From Maribacter sp. HTCC2170 (GTDB lineage: Bacteria; Bacteroidota; Bacteroidia; Flavobacteriales; Flavobacteriaceae): a stretch of DNA of 64,000 bases. The stretch covers positions 3,778,001-3,842,000 of the forward strand of contig NC_014472.1 of the NCBI RefSeq assembly GCF_000153165.2. Direction: 5' to 3'. Made by a program: the position numbers and the translations under genes. This document shows positions 10,201 through 18,400 of this stretch, one piece after another (the stretch's first letter is position 1; every line of letters starts with the position of its first letter). The notes under the pieces were generated by a model that saw only the letters and a list, made by a program, of their open reading frames with translations, had not been told where the DNA came from and searched no databases.

Positions 10201-10618
10201 TGAATGGTGGCCTGGTAGATCTGTTTTTATAAGTAACCCTACTGCACAATGTGTTCGTTGTCATGCCGTGGATGGTGCAGGCGGAAAAGTTGGTCCACCA
10301 TTGGATAATATTGCCAATATACTTTCCCGAGAAGAGATTTTGGAGTCCTTAATAGAACCTAGTGCACGTTTGGCACCAGGTTATGGTACCGTAACCGTAA
10401 CGCTTAAGGATGGTCAAGAAATAACTGGGGTTTTAGAAGATGAAACCAAACATGAAATTATTTTAAGAACCTCAGATGCCGAACCGATGGAAATTGCAGT
10501 TTCACGAATAAGCAAGCGAAAAAATAGTGTTTCCGCTATGCCGGCAATGGGTAAAATGATCACAAAAAGAGAGCTCAGGAACCTTATTGAATACCTTTCA
10601 AGCCTAAAAGAGAATTAG
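7214..10618 (+). CDS. PVC-type dehydrogenase propeller / HEAT repeat / cytochrome c lipoprotein
   Basis: A 1134-residue lipoprotein (lipobox ISSC near residue 23). Residues about 60-470 match the PVC-type membrane-bound dehydrogenase / sorbosone-dehydrogenase-like propeller (for example GHGMSGAIQGPDGKIYWG and FGPDGALYFSDW). Residues about 490-960 are HEAT-like helical repeats. The C-terminal 130 residues are a heme-binding cytochrome c domain with C1013-x2-C1016-H1017 (CVRCH) and the typical GPPLDNIA and EPSARLAPGY segments. Known relatives are predicted to oxidise sugars or related compounds at the cell envelope and pass electrons to the attached cytochrome; the substrate is unknown. It lies 117 nt after the SCO1-like gene, with an inverted repeat in between. 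Its 3' end overlaps the convergent gene by 4 nt. Confidence 0.85.
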   Translation: MKFRRSQLLLILVIFSVTVISSCSPNSNKPIEIPLVKYEDSVTGASYAKEIRENTAAILAPGLELSLWASDSLAPDPIAMDIDDKGRIYLTRTNRQKNSEFDIRGFRDWMTPSIALQSVEDRRAFLRSTFSPENSEENEWLKDLNNDSIHDWRDLAVEKDEVWMLEDSNGNGRADISTRILEDFNEEITDVAGALLVTNDDVYVGVGPDFWRLQDTNDDGVLDEKTSLANGFAVHIGFSGHGMSGAIQGPDGKIYWGIGDIGASLTTVNGAKHHYPNQGIIVRCNPDGSNFEVFARGLRNTHEFVFDAYGNIISSDNDGDHRGESERLVHIVEGSDAGWRANWQYGKYTDPKNNSYKVWMDEKLFKPRWDGQAAYIIPPIVNFHNGPTGMAYNPGTALGKDWLNKFFLVEFVGDPGRSHIWSFDLKPKGASFDLGVDQDMMSGVLPTGLRFGPDGALYFSDWITGWGTKNYGRVWKLDVTENDLESERQETKRLMTLDYENESTTDLVTLLAYTDMRIRKKAQFELANRTFWGYRALKRVITEDRNQFARIHAIWGIGQLAGNNPNKAEPLLDLLKDNDPEIIAQAAKVLGDIRFTKSGTHLIPLLQHDNARVKFFAAQALGRIKHGDAIQPLLALIERNADKDIYLRHAAVLALSRIGQISPITELAKNPNRSLRIAAVLVLRRLQSEQVALFLADEDEFIVTEAARAINDDWSIEKVLPDLAEVLTEKRFASEPLLRRAINAALRVGGETELNNLIAFAKRSDVAGNLRGEALATIGTWGEPSVLDRVDGRYRGEIKRDPKLVKSKIENEIAVFLKDNDPEILVGAAKTLSLLGIESQNNTLNNILRKHKSANVRSAALNALGQLNSSGIESAIRMGMQDKDQNVRAAAVGLISKLELSKEKLPTIVGPIFKSGSTREQQKMLEVLGNLPLEKSESTLHSLINQATTNSLDQGIILDLVEAVESSGSQTLIGKMQKLKNNDSSLDSYKETLYGGEWWPGRSVFISNPTAQCVRCHAVDGAGGKVGPPLDNIANILSREEILESLIEPSARLAPGYGTVTVTLKDGQEITGVLEDETKHEIILRTSDAEPMEIAVSRISKRKNSVSAMPAMGKMITKRELRNLIEYLSSLKEN

Positions 10619-10998
10619 ACCGCTTTATTTTTATTGGAAACAATATAAAGTCGGTTCAATTTTTCAAACTGTTTATATATTAATTGCTTCTCTTCAAGAT
10701 TAAATTCGCGTTGCTCAAACCAGTCATGAACTTTAATTTTTTGATTTTCAATTTGTGCTGTTCGAATGGCCTTTAATGAAACCTTATGCCAATGATTAGC
10801 ATAATCGCGGGCCACTGAATAACCCACATCCTCCATTATAAATGATTCTTTGGGCTTGTTTACAAGTCGGACACCATTTTTTAGAATGGCAAGAGTTTTT
10901 GTAAGCCTAACAACTTCAGAAAAAGTATAGCGTGCAAAGTCTTCAAACCCATCACGTTTTACTGTATACATTTTATCTCCAACTTCCAATAACTCCAT
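10615..10998 (-). CDS. Conserved hypothetical protein, 127 aa
   Basis: A small soluble, charged protein with no signal peptide or membrane segment. The N-terminal part (GDKMYTVKRDGFEDFARYTFSEVVRLTKTLA) looks like a small beta-rich fold and the C-terminal 45 residues are predicted helical. I do not recognise the family. The stop overlaps the end of the convergent cytochrome fusion gene by 4 nt. The start is ATG, and upstream lies the 211-nt gap shared with the divergent pyruvate kinase. Codon usage resembles the neighbours. Confidence 0.7.
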   Translation of the reverse strand: MELLEVGDKMYTVKRDGFEDFARYTFSEVVRLTKTLAILKNGVRLVNKPKESFIMEDVGYSVARDYANHWHKVSLKAIRTAQIENQKIKVHDWFEQREFNLEEKQLIYKQFEKLNRLYIVSNKNKAV

Positions 10999-11123
10999 AG
11001 ATTTATTAAAAAAGGCGTAAAAATAAAAACACTATCCTAATAAACTATTACCCCCTAAACTATTTTTTTGAACACAATGCGAAATAACCAATTTTTAGCG
11101 CTCATTTTACCCTTAAAACGTCC

Positions 11124-11151
11124 TTGAAATGGGCTTTATAGTTTAACTTTA
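11124..11151 (+). promoter_or_regulatory. Possible promoter for the pyruvate kinase gene
   Basis: TTG at 11124-11126 and TAACTTTA at 11144-11151 are separated by 17 bp. This is one base off the Bacteroidota -7 consensus TAnnTTTG. The start codon lies about 58 nt downstream. The rest of the 10999-11209 gap shows nothing else recognisable. Confidence 0.35.
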
Positions 11152-11209
11152 CAATGGATTTTTCTAAAACAAAATCCTGATTCATTCTGTATTGTAAATT
11201 ATCTGCGTT

Positions 11210-13084
11210 ATGAGAAATAGAGAGCAACGATTAAGGGCTCTTAGTGCAAAGCTAGATGCCTTTTTAGCAAAGACAAAGGAGATGGAAATGCAATATGCCG
11301 AGGAACTGGAAGCTGTTCATCCCGTACATCTTAAAAGTGCCGAAAACTTGATTCATTATCTAGCCGTAAGAACCTTTGATATTGATGCCATGGAAGAGGA
11401 GCTTATGCAGTTAGGTTTTCCAGCACTCTCTGCTGCAGAGGGCCATGTTATGAAAGGAATTTACAACCTGAAGCGCCTTATCAACAGTCTATTGAATGAA
11501 AAAGACACATTACCTACCAATGGTATTCTTACAATTGAGAAAGGCAATAAATTATTGAATAAGAATACCACATTATTGTTTGGGCATAAATCATTGAACA
11601 GGTTTACCCGTATAATGGTGACCTTACCAAATACCGCAGCTGAAGACCTCGGATTTATACGAAAACTATTGGCCAATGGTATGAATTGTGCACGAATCAA
11701 TTGTGCGCATGATACACCCGAAGATTGGCTAAAGATGATTGATAATTTAAAAATAGCCAGTAAACGTCAACGTAAAAAATGTAAGATTGCAATGGATTTA
11801 TCAGGGCCTAAATTAAGAACCGGTCCAATGGTTGAAGGTCCTAAAGTAATTCATATTACCCCTGAACGAGATGATTTGGGTAGAGTGGTCAATCCATCAA
11901 AAATTTGGATTGCCGCTCCTGACATACCTCCTCCTATCTTATCGGATTATCAAGTACATATTCCAGTAGATCCTAAGCTGTTCTCGAAAATCAAGAAAGG
12001 TGACACTCTTAGATTTACTGATGCAAGAGATAAAAAATGTAAGATTATTGTTAAAGGGAAAGATGGTAAGGCCAGAGTGGGTTATTGTTCAGACTCCGCC
12101 TACCTTGAAACTGGCACAGAAATATTTTTGCATAAAGATAAATCGAAGGAAAATCAAAAACCCTTTAGAGTCGGAGAGCTTTTGCCCAAGGAACAATTTA
12201 TCGTACTACATTCTGAAGATCGTCTTAGACTGCATAAAGAAAGTATTCCCGGTGAATCCACGGTACATGACGAAAATGGAAAATTGATTAAACTAGCTCA
12301 TGTTTCATGTACCTTACCTCAGGTCTTTGAGGATGCCAAAAAAGGAGAACCTATTTATTTTGATGATGGAAAAATAGAAGGAATTATCGAAAAAGTCACT
12401 GCTGAGGACATTGTTGTTAAAATCACTCATGCTAAAGACAAAGGCAGTAAATTAAAAGCTGACAAAGGCATAAACCTACCCAAGAGTGACTTAAAAATAA
12501 GTGGCTTGACCAATAAAGATAGGGAAGACATAAAATTTATCGCAAAACATGCAGATGCCGTAAACTTCTCCTTTGTAAATTCCAAAGAGGATATTCTGGA
12601 TTTATATAATGAACTTGACAAACTTGATTCCAAAATTGGGGTTATCCTTAAAATTGAGACCGAAAAAGGGTTTTCTAACCTACCCTCTATATTATTAACA
12701 GCCATGCGTTCATTCCCGATTGGTGTAATGACAGCTAGAGGTGATTTGGCCATAGAAACGGGTTGGAAAAATTTCGCATCGATACAACAAGAAATCATGC
12801 GTATATGTGCTGCTGCCCATATCCCCAATATTTGGGCGACCCAAGTATTAGAAAATTTGGCAAAAAAGGGAACACCTTCACGAGCCGAAATAACTGATGC
12901 CGCTTTGGCCCAACAGGCTGAATGTGTTATGCTGAACAAGGGCTATTATATTCAAAGAGCCGTGAAAATGTTGGACAAAATTCTAAGACGTATGGAACGG
13001 TTTCAAAGAAAAAACCAACGCAGATTACCTCGTTTGGAGAATGCTGATAAGCTGCAAATCTCTCATGAGGTATATGATGTCTAG
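11210..13084 (+). CDS. Atypical pyruvate kinase (N-terminal extension, no C-terminal domain)
   Basis: A 624-residue protein whose residues about 130-600 form the pyruvate kinase barrel. Catalytic residues are present: K481 and E483 (ILKIET), D512 (ARGDLAIE) and T544 (WATQVLE). It differs from standard enzymes in three ways. About 125 residues of helical sequence precede the barrel. The protein ends soon after the barrel, so the usual regulatory C-terminal domain is missing. The segment DLSGPKLRTG carries K201 where K+-dependent enzymes have glutamate, which is the published signature of K+-independent pyruvate kinases. It converts PEP and ADP to pyruvate and ATP if active. The RxNxSHG motif is altered to RINCAHD. 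Family confident; physiological role uncertain. Confidence 0.85.
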   Translation: MRNREQRLRALSAKLDAFLAKTKEMEMQYAEELEAVHPVHLKSAENLIHYLAVRTFDIDAMEEELMQLGFPALSAAEGHVMKGIYNLKRLINSLLNEKDTLPTNGILTIEKGNKLLNKNTTLLFGHKSLNRFTRIMVTLPNTAAEDLGFIRKLLANGMNCARINCAHDTPEDWLKMIDNLKIASKRQRKKCKIAMDLSGPKLRTGPMVEGPKVIHITPERDDLGRVVNPSKIWIAAPDIPPPILSDYQVHIPVDPKLFSKIKKGDTLRFTDARDKKCKIIVKGKDGKARVGYCSDSAYLETGTEIFLHKDKSKENQKPFRVGELLPKEQFIVLHSEDRLRLHKESIPGESTVHDENGKLIKLAHVSCTLPQVFEDAKKGEPIYFDDGKIEGIIEKVTAEDIVVKITHAKDKGSKLKADKGINLPKSDLKISGLTNKDREDIKFIAKHADAVNFSFVNSKEDILDLYNELDKLDSKIGVILKIETEKGFSNLPSILLTAMRSFPIGVMTARGDLAIETGWKNFASIQQEIMRICAAAHIPNIWATQVLENLAKKGTPSRAEITDAALAQQAECVMLNKGYYIQRAVKMLDKILRRMERFQRKNQRRLPRLENADKLQISHEVYDV

Positions 13085-13085
13085 A

Positions 13086-14027
13086 CTATAACAGGGTTAC
13101 TTTTTGCTTTGCTTTGTTAAATTCCTGAACCATTTCATCAACGATTTGGGCTGCAGGTTTTACCTCATGAATCAAAGCTGAAACTTGGCCAATTTCCAGT
13201 TCTCCTTCTTCCATATCACCTTCGAACATACCCCGTTTGGCACGACCCCTACCAAGAATTTTCTTTAGGCCTTCTATTGGGGTTCCTTGTTCATAAGCAT
13301 TTTGGACATCGTTGTAAAACTTGTTTTTAATAAGCCGTACTGGGGCCAATTCTTTTAGTGTTAATTGTGTATCACCTTCATTTGCCTCAACAACTTTTTG
13401 CTTAAAAAGGTCATGTGAAGATGCTTCATTACTTGCTACAAATCTGCTTCCCACCTGTACGGCATCTGCTCCTAAGACCATGGTTGCCAACATAGATTGT
13501 CCCGATGCAATACCGCCTGCGGCAATAAGTGGAATACTGATTTTGTCTTTAACCGCAGGAATTAAAACCAAAGTAGTTGTTTCATCCCTACCGTTATGTC
13601 CGCCTGCTTCAAAACCCTCGGCAACAATAGCATCAACACCAGCTTGTTCAGCTTTCAATGCAAACTTTACACTACTTACCACATGGACCACTGTAATTCC
13701 GTTTTCCTTTAAGTGATTGGTCCAAGTCTTTGGATTACCAGCGGAAGTAAACACAATTTTCACCCCTTCTCTAATAATAATATCTATGATTTCCTCAAGA
13801 TCTGGATATAACATTGGCACATTGACCCCAAAGGGTTTGTTCGTTGCCTTTTGACACTTTTGAATATGCTCCCTCAAAACTTCGGGATACATTGAGCCGG
13901 CACCAATTAAACCCAATCCTCCAGCATTTGAAACAGCTGAAGCCAAACGCCATCCACTCGCCCAAATCATCCCAGCTTGTATAATTGGATATTCAATTCC
14001 GAAAAGTTCGGTTATTCTATTTTTCAT
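13086..14027 (-). CDS. Nitronate monooxygenase / FabK-like FMN oxidoreductase
   Basis: A 313-residue TIM-barrel flavoprotein of the nitronate monooxygenase (2-nitropropane dioxygenase) / FabK superfamily. Visible marks are IEYPIIQAGMIW at the N-terminus, the catalytic-type histidine H144 in EAGGHNGRD, and the FMN-phosphate binding LIAAGGIASG and GADAVQVGSRFVAS. The family includes nitronate oxidases and the enoyl-ACP reductase FabK; sequence alone does not decide which. It is convergent with the pyruvate kinase gene, with only one base between the stops, and lies 31 nt downstream of mnmA on the same strand, so mnmA transcription may run into it. Confidence 0.87.
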   Translation of the reverse strand: MKNRITELFGIEYPIIQAGMIWASGWRLASAVSNAGGLGLIGAGSMYPEVLREHIQKCQKATNKPFGVNVPMLYPDLEEIIDIIIREGVKIVFTSAGNPKTWTNHLKENGITVVHVVSSVKFALKAEQAGVDAIVAEGFEAGGHNGRDETTTLVLIPAVKDKISIPLIAAGGIASGQSMLATMVLGADAVQVGSRFVASNEASSHDLFKQKVVEANEGDTQLTLKELAPVRLIKNKFYNDVQNAYEQGTPIEGLKKILGRGRAKRGMFEGDMEEGELEIGQVSALIHEVKPAAQIVDEMVQEFNKAKQKVTLL

Positions 14028-14058
14028 ATCATATGTCTGTTCGTACTAACAGTGATTT

Positions 14059-15249
14059 TTAAGAAATAACCCCAGAACCAATCAATTCATCGTCTAAATA
14101 CCAAGCAACAAATTGACCCTCAGTTATTGCGGATTGCTTTTCTTCAAAATCAACGTACAGCCCGCTGTCAATCTTGTATATAGTGGCCTTCTGTAAAGCT
14201 TGACGATATCGTATCCTAGCCATTACTTCCATAGATTCATCTACCTTCAAAGCTAAATCAGATCTAACCCAATGTAGTTCTGCATTAGTAACAAACAAAG
14301 TTCTACGGTACAATCCCGGATGTGACTTGCCCTGCCCTGTGTATATTACATTCTCATCAACATCGGTATCTATAACAAACAGAGGCTCTTTTGTACCCCC
14401 AACATCTAAGCCTTTTCGTTGACCTTTGGTAAAATAATGTGCTCCCTGGTGTTCACCAACTATTTTTCCATCAGTGATAACATACTTAGGCTTTTGCGAA
14501 TAAAATGATAATTCCTCTTCCTTGTTTGAAAAACTCGGTACTTGATGCTGGTATTCTTCAATCGTCGATGGCACTTCTACGATTACTCCTTTTTTAGGTT
14601 TTAGTTTTTGCTGAAGAAATTCAGGTAATCGCACTTTACCAATAAAGCAAAGTCCTTGCGAATCTTTCTTATCCGCAGTTATCAATGCATTGTCAGCAGC
14701 AATCTGCCTTACTTCTGGTTTGGTCAAATTACCGATTGGAAAAAGTGTTTTCGACAATTGCTCTTGTGAAAGCTGACATAAGAAATAAGATTGATCCTTA
14801 TTATCATCTTTACCCGAAAGAAGTTGAAAGGTTTCTTCTCCTTTATCATTTACCAATGTTCCCTTACGACAATAATGACCTGTCGCAACATAATCTGCTC
14901 CTAGTTGCAATGCTATTTTTAAAAACACATCAAACTTGATTTCCCGATTACAAAGTACATCGGGATTTGGTGTTCTTCCTCTTTCATATTCATTGAACAT
15001 ATAATCAACTATACGCTCTTTGTACTCAACACTCAAATCAACAGTTTGGAAGGGAATCCCCAATTTTTCAGCAACAATCAAAGCATCATTACTATCCTCT
15101 AACCATGGGCATTCCTCCGAAATGGTCACAGAATCATCGTGCCAATTCTTCATGAACAGTCCAATCACCTCATACCCTTGTTCTTTTAAAAGATACGCGG
15201 CAACACTGGAATCTACTCCACCTGAAAGTCCTATTACTACTTTTTTCAT
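14059..15249 (-). CDS. mnmA: tRNA-specific 2-thiouridylase MnmA
   Basis: A 396-residue cytosolic enzyme that thiolates U34 of tRNA-Lys, -Glu and -Gln using ATP and a persulfide relay. The PP-loop SGGVDS is at residues 9-14. The catalytic cysteine pair is C100 ([12 protein letters not shown]) and C201 ([10 protein letters not shown]). [15 protein letters not shown] and the C-terminal beta-barrel are all present, at about the usual length. The ATG at 15249 follows a close match to the -7 promoter element. Confidence 0.97.
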   Translation of the reverse strand: MKKVVIGLSGGVDSSVAAYLLKEQGYEVIGLFMKNWHDDSVTISEECPWLEDSNDALIVAEKLGIPFQTVDLSVEYKERIVDYMFNEYERGRTPNPDVLCNREIKFDVFLKIALQLGADYVATGHYCRKGTLVNDKGEETFQLLSGKDDNKDQSYFLCQLSQEQLSKTLFPIGNLTKPEVRQIAADNALITADKKDSQGLCFIGKVRLPEFLQQKLKPKKGVIVEVPSTIEEYQHQVPSFSNKEEELSFYSQKPKYVITDGKIVGEHQGAHYFTKGQRKGLDVGGTKEPLFVIDTDVDENVIYTGQGKSHPGLYRRTLFVTNAELHWVRSDLALKVDESMEVMARIRYRQALQKATIYKIDSGLYVDFEEKQSAITEGQFVAWYLDDELIGSGVIS

Positions 15250-15265
15250 TCCTACAATTCAAATA

Positions 15266-15273
15266 CAAATTTA
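15266..15273 (-). promoter_or_regulatory. -7 promoter element for mnmA
   Basis: On the minus strand the bases read TAAATTTG, an exact match to TAnnTTTG, 16 nt before the mnmA ATG. No clear TTTG element is visible upstream. If used, the 5' leader would be very short. The rest of the 15274-15430 gap shows nothing recognisable. Confidence 0.4.
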
Positions 15274-15432
15274 CAAAATAAGACGTTGGTCGTAAGGGTA
15301 TTAATTATCATACATCAAAATAGATATGGTTAACATACAAAATTTGGTGCTTGACAACTTTTAATTTAAAAAACTCCTAAATAGTTCCATATTTGACATC
15401 CCAAATCTTACCAAACTAAACCAATTTAATGC

Positions 15433-15465
15433 TAAAAGCCCCGACGTAAATGTCAGGGCTTTTTG
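15433..15465 (-). terminator. Rho-independent terminator of the giant surface-protein gene
   Basis: A GC-rich stem of about 11-12 bp with one G-U wobble (AAAGCCCTGAC / GTCGGGGCTTTT read on the minus strand), a 6-nt loop and a TTTT run. It begins about 20 nt past the stop codon. The same CCCTGAC-type stem is found at two other terminators in the window. Confidence 0.8.
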
Positions 15466-15485
15466 GTTTAAGGTTAATAAATATT

Positions 15486-18400
15486 CTATTTTCTCGATAA
15501 GACTTTTCGAATTATTTCTTCTCTTGAAGTATTAATAATAACGATATACATATCAGGTGCTAGACTACTTACTCTAAAATTCAAGTGGTTTGTACCTTTT
15601 ACAACATACTTGCTGTTATCTCTTAACACCATTCGACCATCCATATCAAACATTTTTATTTTTAATTTGGAATCGTAATTGATATCAACCTGTAGATTTA
15701 ACTCATCTTTGAACGTCATTGGATAAGCTTTAACTGCCGTCTCAGCAACTTTAATCGCAGCGGAATTGGCACAGGTTTCAGCATGTAAAATGATATGGAA
15801 TCCATTTGTTGAACTACTCACATCTATTGGATCAAATTGTAGGTTTGTTACGTTGTCCAAACCTTCCTTCTTATAAGGAAACTGACCGCTGGAAACTGTT
15901 GGCTGTCCGTTTTTCAAAGGATAAGGTGTATCACCAATGTACAATTGGGCTTCAGTCATTACATAACCCGCAAGCATTTCGACTGAAACGGTCACTTCTC
16001 CTCCAGAATAGTCAACTGTCACCTCGCCTGTCTTAGTCCCTTTAGTTAAATCACACTGTCCGGCAGCGGAATAAAGATCTAATGTGTATTCACCTTCTGC
16101 TTCTAGATAGTTTGTCCAACCCCAACGATTATTATTAGGGCCTCCCAAGTCATCGGTGATAAAACAAGTATTGCTTGCATCATATCTTGCATATGCTGTC
16201 TCACAACCACTTGTGGGGCCTCCATCACAATCCAAACCTTCATCTATCTCACCATCGCCATCATTATCTATGCCATCACATTCTTCGATGTCTTCGCAAT
16301 CAGGAATGGTATCACCATCTGAATCTTTTGTATTATCACAGTCATCACAATGGTCAGGAATACCATCACTATCAGTATCGATATTGTCATCTCCACCTTC
16401 ACATATATCAAGGCAGTTTTTCACGCCATCGTTGTCATCATCCCTATCGTCATCACAATCATCACAATGGTCAGGAATACCGTCACCATCAGTATCGATA
16501 TTGTCATCTCCACCTTCACAGATATCAACGCAGTTCTTAACGCCATCGTTGTCATCATCGCCATCGTCATCACAATCATCACAATGGTCAGGAGTACCGT
16601 CACCATCAGTATCGATATTGTCATCTCCGCCTTCACAGATATCAACGCAGTTCTTTACGCCATCGTTGTCATCATCGCCATCGTCATCACAATCATCACA
16701 ATGGTCAGGAGTACCGTCACCATCGGTATCGAGGTTATCATCCCCACCTTCACAGATATCATCACAGTTTTTCACGCCGTCGTTGTCATCATCTCCATCA
16801 TCATCACAATCATCACAATGGTCAGGAGTACCGTCACCATCGGTATCGAGGTTATCATCCCCACCTTCACAGATATCAAAACAATCAGCTATACCATCAT
16901 TGTCCGAATCGAAGCCTTCATCTATTTCACCATCACCATCATTATCAATACCATCACATTCTTCTTGATCTACGCAATCGGCGATTCCATCACCATCAGA
17001 GTCATCAAAACCTTCATCAACTTCACCGTCACCATCATTGTCAAGGCCATCGCATTCTTCTTGATCTACGCAATCGGCTATTCCATCTCCATCAGTATCT
17101 TCAAAGCCTTCATCAATCTCGCCATCACCATCATTGTCAACACCATCACAAGTTTCTTGATCAACACAGTCAGCAACGCCATCACCATCAGTATCGGTGA
17201 AACCTTCATCTATTATGTCGTCTCCATCATTGTCCACGCCATCACACTCTTCAACGTCTTCACAATCTGGAATACCATCGCCATCTGCATCATATCTATT
17301 GTCACAAGGATCAACGCAATCAGCAATACCATCATTGTCAACATCATCAAACCCTTCATCAACATCACCGTCACCGTCATTGTCAATGCCGTCACATATT
17401 TCTATGCCGTTGCAATCAAGACCTTCATCAATCTCACCATCACCATCATTGTCAATGCCATCGCATTCCTCGATATCATAACAATCTGCAGTTCCGTCAT
17501 TATCTGAATCAAAACCTTCATCAACCAAATCGTCCCCGTCATTATCAACTCCATCACATTCTTCTTGATCTTCACAATCTGGAATACCATCGCCGTCAGC
17601 ATCAAAACCTTCATCAATTTCCCCGTCACCATCATTGTCAATACCGTCGCAGATTTCTGTGTCAAAGTCGCAACCCGTTGCATCTTGGCAATCCAACTCA
17701 AAATTGAAATCAATTTTGTACTTCTGTGGATCTGCCTGGGTACCCATCCATCCCCAACCTGAAATACCATCGGCTGTTGAATCTGTGCCGTGTAATACAC
17801 CACCTGGGCCAATAATCACACCTAAATGTGGTGTTGCCAAATCATTGGGGTCTGGTCTTTGTATTACATTAAACACCCCTTCCTCTAGGCAATCACCACC
17901 TGTTACGGTAATGGTACTGGATTCCCCATCAATAACATAATATTCAAGTGCAGATGGGTCTGGATTTGTACAACCCATTTCCTTGTACATACCTCCTTGG
18001 GCCTGCCAGCCGTCCCAATCGGTTTTTCCTATCAGCTTAATATAAAGTTCGGCAGTACAACTTCCTTGAACGGAAGTTCCTTGTACCAAGGCCGTACCAT
18101 CATTGAATTCCGTAAAACTCAAATTATTAGTTTCATTTGAACCAAAGAAATTTGAACCTCCTGGTACCGCACTATGTCCTATCCAATAGAAATTATATTT
18201 AGTACCATCTTCACAATAACTAGCATCTACCGCCGTACACTCCTGAACAATAATGTCCTCAGCAACCCCAATGGTAATTATTGCAATATCATCTGGACAT
18301 ACCTCCATTCCCTCTACCGTGTATTCTACGATATATTCGCCAGGTGTTAGACCTGTTGTATCAAACGTAGTTCCACTTACACCTGCACCACTAAAACTAC

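Noticed and set aside
12427-12939. 170-codon minus-strand frame opposite the pyruvate kinase
   Set aside because: It overlaps the catalytic barrel; the plus strand encodes the conserved residues.
16350-17507. Long open frames on the + strand (up to 385 codons, Ile/Val/Thr- or Ser/Pro-rich) across the Asp-rich repeats
   Set aside because: They are antisense shadows of the Asp/Gly-rich repeats: GAT and GAC repeats on one strand give ATC/GTC-type open frames on the other. The minus-strand frame has a signal peptide, ordered domains and a T9SS tail.
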